Shown here: positions 52,966 through 64,000 of the stretch, piece after piece
How positions within the stretch are numbered: position 1 is the first letter of the stretch
How the letters are laid out: every line of letters starts with the position of its first letter
The notes under the pieces: model-generated
What the model was told of the DNA's origin: nothing
What the model saw: only the letters and a program-made list of their open reading frames with translations
Databases searched by the model: none
Origin: Isoperla grammatica
Lineage: Eukaryota > Arthropoda > Insecta > Plecoptera > Perlodidae
Assembly (NCBI GenBank): GCA_945910005.1
Contig: OX246746.1
Span: 27,303,075 to 27,367,074, forward strand
Reading direction: 5' to 3'
DNA length: 64,000 bases
Position numbers and translations under genes: made by a program

Positions 52966-53767
52966 ATCTAATGCCAACCCTTCCGAATTCTCTCACCCCT
53001 ACATAAACGTTTCAAGATGATATTTTTTAATTGCTAATTTATTTTTATGATTTTAAAAAACGTTTTACAACGCAAGAAAATACATTTATGAGCTTCCCGT
53101 GGAAATTGGATTATTTTAAAAGTATAATTGAACGGCAGAGCTCTCAACTTGATCCGCGTTTCAAGTAATTGAATGGTCTGGGTTACTAACGAGAATTAAT
53201 TTATTATGCGTGTGTTCGTAAAACTAGAACAGACTGTTAATGAGTATAAACACAACGTTTATAAAGTTGGAACCTTTTCAATTCAATTCGCTTAACTAAC
53301 ACCACATTATCAATTACACAAAAGTAAAACTTATTTTTCAGATTCGCCATATTAGGCTACTGCGGCAGCAAAGTTTTTTCTTTTTACTATACTTAATCCT
53401 ACCATGCCGATAAACATGAAGACTTTTTTTAACTCAACTCTCTTTCGTTGTTGATGGCTTTAAAAGAAATTCAAATTGAAAAGCTCCGCCTTAAACTTTT
53501 AACATTCATAGTCCAATCTAAATGAGCGCTTTTTTTCTTAGACCATAGATTCTTTAATAATTTCGTTCATTGTGAACGAAGTTCAATTTATTTTGACAAC
53601 TTCCATAGTTAGCAGAGTTATGAGGCGGGATGTTGACAAAATCAATGCGACAGTTCAGACAACTGGCCTATCTCTTCCGAGAGGGAAATGGAAATTACAA
53701 TAATCAGGGTGACACCCAAGGTACTTCTACTGTGCAGGCTAAGATGCTTCATTAACAATATGCACAA
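52966..53767. other. AT-rich spacer
   Basis: No gene recognised. Confidence 0.55.
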
Positions 53768-55496
53768 ACTAGTCTAGAGCAACGCTCGGCGTGTGAACAA
53801 TACAGTGTAGCAACGCTCGGCGTATGTACAATACAGTGTAGCAACCCTCGGCGTATGTACAATACAGTGTAGCAACGCTCGGCGTATGTACAACACAGTG
53901 TAGCAACCCTCGGCGTATGTACAATACAGTGTAGCAACGCTAGGCGTATGTACAATATACTGTAGCAACCCTCGGCGTATGTACAATATACTGTAGCAAC
54001 GCTCGGCGTATGTACAATATACTGTAGCAACCCTCGGCGTATGTACAATATACTGTAGCAACGCTCGGCGTATGTACAATACAGTGTAGCAACGCTCGGC
54101 GTGTGTACAATACAGTGTAGCAACCCTCGGCGTATGTACAATATACTGTAGCAACCCTCGGCGTATGTACAATATACTGTAGCAACGCTCGGCGTATGTA
54201 CAATACAGTGAAGCAACGCTCGGCGTGTGTACAATACAGTGTAGCAACCCTCGGCGTATGTACAATATACTGTAGCAACGCTCGGCGTATGTACAATACA
54301 GTGTAGCAACGCTCGGCGTGTGTACAATACAGTGTAGCAACCCTCGGCGTATGTACAATATACTGTAGCAACGCTCGGCGTATGTACAATACAGTGAAGC
54401 AACGCTCGGCGTGTGTACAATACAGTGTAGCAACGCTCGGCGTATGTACAATTCAGTGTATCAACGCTCGGCGTATGTACAATTCAGTGTAGCAACGCTC
54501 GGCGTATGTACAATACAGAGTAGCAACGCTCGGCGTGTGTACACTACAGTGTAGCAACGCTCGGCGTATGTACAATACAGTGTAGCAACGCTCGGCGTAT
54601 GTACAATACAGAGTAGCAACGCTTGGCGTGTGTACAATACAGTGTAGCAACGCTCGGCGTGTGTACACTACAGTGTAGCAACGCTCGGCGTATGTACAAT
54701 ACAGTGTAGCAACGCTCGGCGTGTGTACAATACAGTGTAGCAACGCTCGGCGTATGTACAATACAGTGCAGCAACGCTCGGCGTGTGAACAATACAGAGT
54801 AGCAACGCTCGGCGTGTGTACACTACAGTGTAACAACGCTCGGCGTGTGTACAATACAGTGTAACAACGCTCGGCGTGTGTACAATACAGAGTAGCAACG
54901 CTCGGCGTGTGTACAATACAGTGTAGCAACGCTCGACGTATGTACAATACAGTGTAGCAAAGCTATGTGTATGTTCAGTACAGTGTAGCAACGCTCGGCG
55001 TGTGAACAATACAGTGTAGCAACGCTCGGCGTGTGTACAATACAGTGTAGCAACGCTCGGCGTATGTACAATACAGTGTAGCAAAGCTATGTGTATGTAC
55101 AGTACAGTGTAGCAACGCTCGGCGTGTGAACAATACAGTGTAGCAACGCTCGGCGTGTGTACAATACAGTGTAGCAACGGGCAGCGTATGTACAGTACAG
55201 TGTAGCAACGCTCGGCGTATGTACAATACAGTGTAGCAACGCTCGGCGCATGTACAATACAGTGTAGCAACGCTCGGCGCATGTACAATACAGTGTAGCA
55301 ACGCTCGGCGTATGTACAATACAGTGTAGCAACGCTCGGCGTATGTACAATATACTGTAGCAACCCTCGGCGTATGTACAATACAGTGTAGCAACGCTCG
55401 GCGTATGTACAATACAGTGTAGCAACGCTCGGCGCATGTACAATACAGTGTAGCAACGCTCGGCGTATGTACAATACAGTGTAGCAACGCTCGGCG
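53768..55496 (-). repeat. 31-bp minisatellite, about 56 units, with a 93-bp higher-order phase
   Basis: The plus unit is GTAGCAACGCTCGGCGTATG followed by TACAATACAGT. From about 54061 to 54440 three unit variants repeat in order (GCTCGG/GTAT/ACAGTG, GCTCGG/GTGT/ACAGTG, CCTCGG/GTAT/ATACTG), a 93-bp higher-order repeat. Because 31 is not a multiple of three and the unit lacks minus-strand stops, all three minus frames stay open and read one 31-residue cycle with MYIRRALLHCIVHTPSVATL. Long open frames here (up to 311 codons) are products of the repeat, with no evidence of translation. Confidence 0.97.
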
Positions 55497-56582
55497 ATTA
55501 GCGTCTCTTGTGACTTGTCAACGATAGAAACGGCTGCTTTTCCACCTGAGAATAATGGAATTCGTATTGATACCGTACATTGCCCTAAGTAACATGAATA
55601 CAATCTTCCATCTTTGTATGAAATGATAATGGATTTAACTTGAGGCTAGTTAGCTGTCTAACGCTGTTTCAAAGGATGTAACCGTAATTCAACTGTGCGG
55701 CTACGTCAGGAAAATAAAGAGGATTGTACAAGTATCACGGTTGAGGTGGGTTCCTCCTCGTGGTAACGGGTGCCCTTAAAGAGGACTCTCTTGCATATCT
55801 TTAATCTCCCTATTTCTCATTCGTCATGATCTTGCTCACTTTTCCCCTTTTTTCGTAACTACATTCTCATTTTCACTAATTCATTCTACTATATATATCT
55901 TCTCTTACTACAGCTTCGGTTATGCTTTAGTCATCAATCAATGACGTGTTTACGGTCTCAGCCAACCCGAGCAGGTTTTTGGATTAGTCACGGCCGCTGG
56001 TTGGCTGCCGCTCACCCACCCGTGACGGAAGCATTACCGAAGATGTTGTACGACGACTATATACTATGCTATATTCTCTTTGCGATCTAAACGGCCATCA
56101 ACAACGAACACTTCACAACTTGAGACAACGAATAGACTATAAGAAAAGATTTGATGGTGATAGGATGTGACTTTCAACCAAACTACAACTAGTCAATAAG
56201 GCAGAACGAAAGAGCTCCATATTTCTTTCTCTGTTAGCTTATCTACTTCTATTCTAGCTTCTTCTTCTAGAATGAATCACAACTTGTAAGAATGGGGATC
56301 ATCTGTGGCGCTAGGGGAAGCGAATTGTGTCTCTTCCCCCCCCCCCCCCCCCCTCCTCCTTGAATATCTCTTTGTTCGTTTTCCCTTGTGCAAGAACTCC
56401 TTGATATTTATGAGGTTAGTACTGAGAGCTAAGGAGAACAACACCTTTGAGATCCATGTGACTTAAAGAATATTGGGAATTTAGATCGTGTATTTTCTCA
56501 GTTGGTTAGGAGCCACATTCACTCTAACCTTTGTGATGATATATTTGTTTTGCTGGAGAGATTTGCTTCGAGTCTAGAAGTA
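55497..56582. other. Spacer
   Basis: No gene recognised. A C17 tract lies at 56336-56353. Confidence 0.5.
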
Positions 56583-56852
56583 AATTTTTTTTTTTAAACA
56601 ACGCTTATATTTAAATGCACTAAAAAGTAAAAAATAAATTTTAGCCCAACAAATTTTTGCCTTACTCGGAAAATAAAAGCGTTGGGCGCTTTCCCTGCAT
56701 AAACAGCAGAATACTGCAATCTAAGTCAATACCGAAAGCGCCCAACGCTTTTTATTTTCCGAGTGAGGCAAGAATTCGTTGGGCGAAAATTTATTTTTTA
56801 CTTTTTAGTACATTTAAATATAAGCGTTGTTTTAAAAAAAAAAAAAATTTTC
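56583..56852. mobile_element. Long fold-back (MITE-like) element, about 110-bp arms
   Basis: The arms 56583-56693 and 56734-56852 are reverse complements at roughly 93% identity around a 40-bp spacer. The arms begin with T- or A-rich tracts and include ACAACGCTTATATTTAAATG and AAGCGTTGGGCGCTTTC. It has no coding capacity and no clear target duplication. As RNA it would form a long hairpin. Confidence 0.85.
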
Positions 56853-56894
56853 ATGTAATATTATTATATACTTTTTAGTCTTAAACAATCTTGC

Positions 56895-57482
56895 AATCGA
56901 ATATATATCGAATATCGATTAATTAATTATGATGGTTTAATTGATTATTTAGTAAATATGACAATCGATTCATGTAATGTCATTAAGAATACGTCTGTGT
57001 GAAAACTTTCAGCTCAATTCAACGTTGGAAAGTGGGTGAAATATCGATTCCCATATAAAACATCAATTAATTATTTAGTAAATATGACAATTGATTCGTG
57101 TATTGTTATTAAGAATACGTCTGTGTGAAAACTTTCAACTCGATTAATGACGTTGGGAAGTGGGTTAAACATCGATTTCCATATAAAACATTAATTAATT
57201 AATTATGATTAATTAATTGACAATTTAGTAAATATGATAGTTGATTCATGTATTGTCATTAAGAATACGTCTGTGTAAAAAATTTCAGCTTTATCGGACA
57301 TTTAGAAGTAGGTGGAATACAAACATCGATTTCCATAAAAAAACATTAATTAATTAATTAATTATGATGAATTAATTGACAATTTAGTAAAGATGACAGT
57401 TGATTCATGTATTGTCATCAGGAATACGTCTGTGTAAAACATTTCAGCTTGATCGGACATCTAAAAGTAGGTGGAATATCGA
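56895..57482 (+). repeat. Divergent tandem repeat, four copies of 126-160 bp
   Basis: Each copy contains an ATTAATTAATTA stretch, TTTAGTAAATATGACA, TTGATTCATGTATTGTCATT and AGAATACGTCTGTGTGAAAA, then TTTCAGCT and a GTGGGTGAA-like end. The ATACGTCTG motif occurs near 56985, 57111, 57261 and 57421. Spacing grows through varying ATTA tracts. Confidence 0.88.
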
Positions 57483-59419
57483 TTCAAAGATTCCGTCCAG
57501 ACAAACAAGGCAAGCTAATATAAGCGTTGTAATAATAATAAATTATGAACGATTTGGAATATAATAAATTGCCGATCGCTTATGTGTGTTTTGATTGATA
57601 AGTGGTGATGTTCGTTTTTCCCATGGCGTATCGTAACCTTGAGGGTGAGGGGAGGGGGGGGGGAGATTAATCCAAGACTACTAGGTGAGGGGTATTGAGA
57701 AGATTTCGAAGTTATTTTTTGTTAATTTTTGTAGTTATCTTGTCAACAAGTTATGTTTTAAAATCATTCCGAAGATGGTATAGACAAACAAAGTGAAAGA
57801 AATATTTGAATCGTGTTTTAAAGTGGAATGTAAGTATCCAGCCTGTAAAAAATGCATTAATTTTATCTAGACACATTTCGACGGCGAATTAAAAAATTAA
57901 ATACATCAATAAAACAAAAACACGTATATACAGGAAACACTGTAAGTAAAGTATGAGAAATAATATACCTAAAACGATCGATTTTTAACACATTGACAAG
58001 AAAGTTGAGCAGTGCTACTTTAAACTGGCGTAGTAGTATTTGCTTGCTCTTCAGCTAAAACTCCACACAAAGCTAAGCCTATGTACAGGTTGATGCCTTA
58101 GGATAAGAAAATACTCAAAGGAAGGAGTGAGCACGTTCCATTGGATATTTAGGAACTTTCATTAATGTAGTAAATCCGTAGTAAATCACCATTGGGTCTA
58201 GGGGGAGGGATGCCTCCCAGCCTTCTAATACTTGCTAGGGAATAATTTACTGACCTTAGGCCGTGGTGAGGTTCAGCTGCCGTTAGCAGTCGGTAGCTTA
58301 GTAAATAAGTGATAAGTAGTAAGACCGTAATCTCCGTCCTCTGCTCTGGTTTAGTTGTTCTATTCACAACCTCCTCGTTACCGGCAGTAATTCAAAACCA
58401 GGTAAATAGTAAATACTCGCATGTAATAAACTCTCAGTTGATTAAAGGTAATAAAAAAACTGATAGAAGAATTTCTAGATGTGTATTTTAACCAATTGAA
58501 GTATAAGTTAAGCTAAAAATATGAAAACAGCTGCAAAAAACAGCTACGAAAACAGCTAAACAGCTACAATGAAAATTTAAACATAAGTATTTTTGATATC
58601 ACATCATGCTTATAATTTCCATTCGCATCTTAAAACAACGAATGAAAATAAAATTCTTAGATTATTGATATTGTAAATTATACGACAATTACTGCTTTAT
58701 AAATTTGATACAAATTCAATTATAGGTTTGTAAAATTTGGATTGAAAAAATCGTTTAATTAAATGTATATAGTTATTTCAGTTATATTCATTTTGTATTT
58801 ACTCATTCTTTTTTGTATCATCTAATCCTCTAATGCCGACATTACACGACTTAATACTTTCGTCAAATTTATTGAATTCAAGAACAAAAGCGAATCAAAA
58901 ACAGTTGGTAAGAAACTGCAACAATATAGCTTGTAAAGTATTGAACCGTGTAATGTCGGTATAAGAAGTCGGCCGAAGAAAGTATTTCCCTGTCTTGGAA
59001 CGCGGATAGCGTGAGGGGTAGTCAATGTAGCCATGTCAAATAACCTCCCCTATTCGTACGACACACATGAAGCCTGGCCACACTTCCTGCTCGGTCCCGT
59101 CTTAAGGCAAAGAGACCGGAAACCCGACTTTTGTTCTTTCTCCACATCAGCTCACTTCCGATGTGGGTGACTTTCTCGAAGCGAATGATGCTATTGTTAC
59201 CTTCGAGTACTTGTTGAACGCAATAAGTCCCCACGAATCGGGATATAGAATAATTTCTAATACGAGATTCGAGTGGCGTAGGTTTTGTCTGAATTCCGAA
59301 CAAAGCAGTAATACTGTTCATGGACATGACAATAGCTGTCATTAAATACATGATCAAAGGTTTTTCATGACGGAGTTATGCGGCTGTAGAAATTGATAAC
59401 TTCTGGTGATAACAGCAAA
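57483..59419. other. AT-rich spacer
   Basis: A G tract lies at 57654-57663. Near 58519-58568 there are short repeats of AAAACAGCTA. A 111-codon minus frame at 59022-59357 is not recognised. Confidence 0.5.
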
Positions 59420-59580
59420 TGTGATGTTATACTAGTCCCAGTTCTACACCGACGTCATGTCCTTATCTACCGCCCTTTCATGCACGTTGTTTCGACGATA
59501 TTCATCATATTCCTGTTGTTCTTTCACACATTCGTAAGGACAATCTTCCGCTTGGTCGAGTGCACAAGCCTCATTAGTAG
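59420..59580 (+). repeat. Interspersed repeat related to 44236-44400
   Basis: Shares TATACTAG-CCCA, TCTAC-GCCC-TTTCA and TTCTTT-ACACATTCGTAA...GGTCGAGT in the same order, with substitutions. Family unknown. Confidence 0.4.
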
Positions 59581-60620
59581 AGGTGTTTGTTTTTCGCAAA
59601 CAGCGATAAAGCGAAATCATGAACCACTGTTTCTATTGAAAAAAAAACTTCAGTTTTTATGAGTTGGGCTATAGAGGTTTTGAATCTGTCTGCGAAATAA
59701 AGTCGAAATTTATAAATAAATAAATAAATAAATTCACATTTAGAGTCTACCCACTCAGTAACTAAACTGATTTGCAGTGGGGGACTTTAATTGAAAGCGA
59801 CTGAACCAACCCTGTAGGCTTCGAACACATTCGACGAGTGAGCGATAACCAATCAAAGATCGATATTTCAAATACGAAACATGAATCAGTGATTGGACAG
59901 TGCGAACACCTGCGGACAAATGCCAGAATCAACAAGGCCGATTCAGAACAACTTTGAATTTATTGAGTGCTTCGTTGCTAAATAGTAAATAGTAAATAGT
60001 GACATTTTTGCGTATTTGCGAAATAAAGACGAATTCACCACGGTTGGGCAAAATTATGCTTTATATTAGTAATTTTCAAGAAATTTAAAAAGGTGTTAGT
60101 AGCTTGTTGAACAACAACTTGTATGTAGGCATGTGTATGTACATGTATAATCTCAGTTGTTTCACTAATAAATGATGTGATGTCACATACATATCACATA
60201 ATAATAAACAGATCAGTAATTCATTAATTTACTTTAAAAAATTTGCAACTTAATATTTTCTATTAAGGCAATATGGGCTGAAAAAATAACATCGACATTT
60301 TAAAATATTGAGCTAAATTTGGGAAAAAATAAAGCTATTTTCATACACCTCTACTCATTATTCACGCCCACTGTGTTACGAATATCCAACCCAAAGTCGT
60401 AAATTATCCCGAAATTTACATGTTTTAAGTAGATGGTAGAGAGGAGTAGACAATTAAGTAGGAACTGTTGGACTCCTCTACTTTGTAAGCATGAAAATAC
60501 TTCTACAGTCCACTTTTATTCCGATTGCATGGCTTATTCATTTTTGAATTTATCTCAGTTACAAATTTGAGACTTACTAAGAAACCTCCGATAATTTGCA
60601 ATTTGATTCGATTTTAATAA
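59581..60620. other. AT-rich spacer
   Basis: An (ATAA)n-like stretch lies at 59712-59732. No gene recognised. Confidence 0.5.
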
Positions 60621-60622
60621 TA

Positions 60623-61044
60623 GGCAACACGCGTACGATTTTTTTGTTAAACCAAACACTTAGTTTAATAGTATTAGATACAAAAAGTATATTAATGCAA
60701 GTCGCACGTAAAAAAGAAATTTGTAAATAGGTTTAATGTGGTCGCATTTATTGAAGTTTAAACTGGGGATCTGAAACGCGTACAGGTGGCTGTGACGCAA
60801 TGGTTCTGTAGTCGTGGCAAAGCAGACCAATCGCTGAGGCGGTGAGCGTACGCAGAACAAAACTATGACGTCAAATCCACTCTACATGGCGGCGGCTCGT
60901 TTTTCGCGCCATTTTATTTATCGTTACTAAACCAATTATTTTGAGGCATGGACTGATCCGTTTTTCAAAATTCAAAGACACAAAATTATTAAATGAGAGA
61001 CAAGGTATTTAAAAATCGATTAACATTTTCATACGCGTGTTCCC
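60623..61044. mobile_element. TA-flanked MITE with TIR GGSAACACGCGTAYGA, 422 bp
   Basis: The left end GGCAACACGCGTACGA (60623) is matched by TCATACGCGTGTTCCC at the right end (to 61044). TA flanks both ends (60621-60622 and 61045-61046). The interior has no coding frame of note but carries a compact promoter-like cluster. The architecture parallels the element at 5959-6660. Confidence 0.75.
60827..60914 (+). promoter_or_regulatory. CCAAT/CRE/YY1/E2F-like cluster inside MITE
   Basis: In order: CCAAT (60827-60831), TGACGTCA (60866-60873), ACATGGCGGC (YY1-like, from 60884) and TTTTTCGCGCCATTT (E2F-like, to about 60914). All fall within 90 bp. No downstream gene is recognised, so activity is inference. 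Confidence 0.45.
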
Positions 61045-61046
61045 TA

Positions 61047-62674
61047 TTGACTATTTCGTCTTGAAAACACTTTTGCTACATCTAAAATAATTTTTCAAAA
61101 CGTCCACTAGGTAAAAGCGATCAAATGAAATATCTACAGTTCCCATAGTTCATAAACTCACTCCGTAAGTATCGGGTGAAAATAAGAACTTTTAATTTTT
61201 AGTCCCCTCGTATCTGATTGTTTTCTACCACAATCACTCACACACACTCACGCATGCATGGAGTCAAGTCTCGTTTCTAATGTGTATTCATGCAAGATAA
61301 TAGCACTACAATTAACGCGCTAATTTTACGGTTTGATTGTTTTTAAGAGTGTAACTGCTTACCGAAGCGTTCAAGTCTACGTGTGGATTTCCTATCGAAC
61401 ATTTTTGAAGTATTTTGAAGTTAATGATTGTTGGAAAGATTGGTCTAGTAACAGTGTAGATGACTAAGATAAGCCCTCCCCCCTCCCCCCCCCCACCCCC
61501 CCTACCGAGGGGATTAACCTCGTTGCAATGTACAATATAGGTCGTTTGCGACGTAAAGACATCATGGCTAGGTGAGAACATACACGTATTTACTTTGACA
61601 CACTTGTGCACTCATTTTTTGCTCGATATGGGTACTGATCGTTATTTATCATCTATGATGTATTATTGTTTCATAAATTGGATTGTGTGAAAAATAATAG
61701 GGTGAATGCAGGAGTATTTAATGTAAAGATATATTCGGTCTGACCCTTTATTTACTTCTGTTGGCTAGTGTATCTTCGAAGTATTTATTTACGAAGAAAG
61801 TTTAGGAGTTGTTGTATCGTTAAGTGAACCATACAAGATTTTATTTTACTACAAACAAAGTTAGATTTAAAATATATACCCATCTTAATTATGTGGGTAT
61901 ATTGAAACGAAACATTACTCCTCTCCGTGCCATGACCCTGAAGAACACAGTCAACAGATAAACAGGTGTCTAATCTTTGCGTCAATATTATTACAAATCG
62001 TTATGGCGAGAGAGACCACTTTCTATCCCGCCGCGCTAACGTAAGGGTGTGAGCGAGGCCCTCTTAGTTTGTAGCGCTCGCCGCTAGATGCCAGCACACA
62101 TCCGATAAGAACGGCAAGCTGGCGAACTACGTCTCGTGCGGTAGGCCGGTAACAGGTGAGCAGTGTTCTGTCCACAGTCCACCCACCCACACTTCCCAAG
62201 GCCGGTCACCGATGTAGGCGATAAAATCAGAGCTCCTGGTGTTCTAGGCGTTGTAGCTTTGCGAGGGAGAAGGGGGGGTGGGGGGGGGGGGATGGCAGAG
62301 CGGAAAGGGGGGCGGGTGATGGGTCAGTCCGGATGTGAACGGTCCTACTTCCGCTTGCCATTCAGAGAGCAGGAACCTCCGTAAAGCCGTCAACACAAAT
62401 AAAATAATAAAATACATGGCTTCATCATGAGTTACAACTACGATGTCATAGACTCAGGAAGGAACACAAGACATATGAGATATGGCGGGGTTATGGGTGA
62501 TAATCCCTTTCACAATAACTTGACGCAAAAATAAAATATTTTTACGTTTGTGAATCTGTTTTGTCTGTGTGTGTTTGTGCGAGTGTGTTTTGTATGAGTG
62601 TTTTGTATGAGTGTGTTTGTACGTGCGTATGTTTGTTTATGTGTATGTGTTTCTGTGTGTGTCCGTGTGTGCGT
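61047..62674. other. Spacer, GC-richer from about 62010
   Basis: C and G tracts lie at 61474-61502 and 62272-62291. From 62010 to 62390 GC and CpG content rise noticeably, which could mark a promoter or exon edge, but no start site or frame can be defended. Confidence 0.45.
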
Positions 62675-63077
62675 GAGTCGTGACTGCGTGTGCGTGAGTC
62701 GTGACTGTGTGTGCGTGAGTCGTGACTGTGTGCGTGAGTCGTGACTGCGTGTGCGTGAGTCGTGACTGCGTGTGCGTGAGTCGTGACTGTGTGTGCGTGA
62801 GTCGTGACTGTGTGTGCGTGAGTCGTGACTGTGTGTGCGTGAGTCGTGACTGTGTGTGCGTGAGTCGTGACTGTGTGTGCGTGAGTCGTGACTGTGTGTG
62901 CGTGAGTCGTGACTGTGTGTGCGTGAGTCGTGACTGTGTGTGCGTGAGTCGTGACTGTGAGTGCGTGAGTCGTGACTGTATGTGCGTGAGTCGTGACTGC
63001 GTGTGCGTGAGTCGTGACTGTGAGTGCGTGAGTCGTGACTGTATGTGCGTGAGTCGTGACTGCGTGTGCGTGAGCGC
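62675..63077. repeat. 21-bp minisatellite, about 19 units, open on both strands
   Basis: The unit is GTGTGCGTGAGTCGTGACTGT. Because 21 is a multiple of three, frames persist: plus reads CVSRDCV repeats, minus reads THTQSRL and SRTHSHD repeats. TG-rich sequence precedes it (62560-62675). The unit carries the dyad AGTC GT GACT. The open frames are considered artefacts. Confidence 0.96.
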
Positions 63078-64000
63078 TTGCTTTTGCGCGTGCTGTGTGT
63101 TAGACGTCTGTACATTAACATAATATTTATTGTTTGCATGCCTCACGCAGCGTATTCTGTTATAAAATGCCAAGGGTAAGATCTGTGTTCATGTTCCTGT
63201 ACACTTACATGTTGGATGGTTGAAACATGGCAACAACGAAGAGGCACAAACATCCACGAACCTTCCACTCATTCTGCGAGAAGTGGGCGAGAATGGGCGA
63301 ATACTTCAATTAAGATAAAACTGAGAAGGCGTGTAGATGTAGGTATAAAAATTCAATGTTTATTCTTCGTTTTCATAGTCTCAAGTTTACGTTTACATTT
63401 ATGAAATGCATTGGAAAATACAAAATTATTATCACAGATTAAAAAAAGTAAGAAAATAATATTATTCATTACTTGGCCTGACGATGTAATTGTTTATGTC
63501 AATCGAAAGCACATTAGAAGGAGTGTTGTGTTTCCAATTCATCTCAATTTAAAAATAAACATAAAGAATAATTAAAATTCAGTGTATTCAAACTGGGTTC
63601 GAAAGTGTTTATTAGGACAAAAGAATGTAAAAGCTACAAATACTTTCAAAACCAAATAAATAAGACACAAATAGTACGCAAGAATACAGTGCAAACGGTT
63701 ATAAAATAACTTTAAACATACTAAAAAATCCCACAAAGAAGCGTTTGAAACTTGCCTACAACCCGCGCTGGAGCCGCACACACTGAAGAAATGTTAATTA
63801 AATTAAGACTATTGCGTGCAAGCCCAATTAATTCCTTGTTATGCGATAAAGTTCACCAAGAAAAAACGCTACATCGTTCAATTTACCATCCAAAAGTACC
63901 ATCCTGAACCCTAATCTCATCGGTACCAGCCTAATTATGGTGAAATAATTAAAGTTAGGGTATTTCTGCCGTTAGTGGTATCGGAGCATTGACCCATATA
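63078..64000. other. AT-rich spacer to window end
   Basis: No gene, RNA gene or element recognised. Confidence 0.55.

Noticed and set aside
53768..55496. CRISPR-like array
   Set aside because: The 31-bp units are contiguous with no unique spacers, and the context is eukaryotic.
53752..55603. Long minus-strand open frames (up to 311 codons) rich in Cys, Tyr and Arg
   Set aside because: They are read-through of a stop-free 31-bp tandem unit in all frames, with no start context, domain or non-repeat coding sequence.
59022..59357. 111-codon minus-strand frame with a hydrophobic N-terminus
   Set aside because: No family was recognised, the first codon is TTG rather than ATG, and there is no supporting splice or promoter structure.

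Overview
The window is eukaryotic, almost certainly metazoan and most like a large, AT-rich invertebrate genome (an arthropod is plausible, but the species cannot be fixed). Supporting signs are tRNA-derived SINEs, an endonuclease/RT LINE with a poly(A) tail, a hAT transposon with an 8-bp target duplication, several MITE-like inverted-repeat elements and many micro- and minisatellites. There is no dense coding, no operon structure and a 200-bp assembly gap. No host gene could be recognised. Host exons, if present, are too short or too divergent to call by eye.

Layout, left to right. 1-10,460: AT-rich spacer with a TTAA-flanked inverted-repeat element (1981-2640), a (GA)n tract (4727-4806), a TA-flanked MITE carrying CRE-like and YY1-like sites (5959-6660), C tracts and a (CCCCGA)n stretch. 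10,470-11,806: 59-bp minisatellite. 18,593-18,792: gap of N. 19,098-20,003: a ~110-bp two-copy repeat running into a 71-bp array. 22,012-23,226: 82-bp array whose minus strand carries a splice-donor consensus in most units. 23,649-24,078: (GAT)n joined to the 3' end of a tRNA-derived SINE (family B).

29,695-37,604 is the main transposon block: a hAT-like fragment, a ~340-bp (ATT)n tract, an intact 993-codon LINE ORF with 3' UTR and poly(A), then a complete hAT element (34182-37596) with matching termini and perfect 8-bp duplications but a transposase gene broken at two places.

38,090-52,190 holds three copies of SINE family A (one minus-strand copy near 38.1-38.3 kb and a tail-to-tail pair near 48.3-48.6 kb), a second family B copy, a fold-back element (42681-43062), a nested direct/inverted repeat (44138-44625), a MITE (50373-50617), and a chimera in which a LINE 5'-end-like block is joined to the family B tail (51886-52183).

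52,839-64,000 holds a perfect 34-bp-arm hairpin, a 31-bp minisatellite with a 93-bp higher-order phase (53768-55496), a long near-perfect fold-back (56583-56852), a divergent four-copy repeat (56895-57482), a second TA-flanked MITE with CCAAT/CRE/YY1/E2F-like sites (60623-61044) and a 21-bp minisatellite open on both strands (62675-63077).

The functional logic is that of mobile DNA rather than a gene pathway. The LINE could supply reverse transcription. The SINEs depend on a LINE whose tail they may share. The MITEs depend on absent transposases. The most novel-looking items are the splice-donor-bearing array, the two MITEs with the same promoter-like module, and the LINE-head/SINE-tail chimera.
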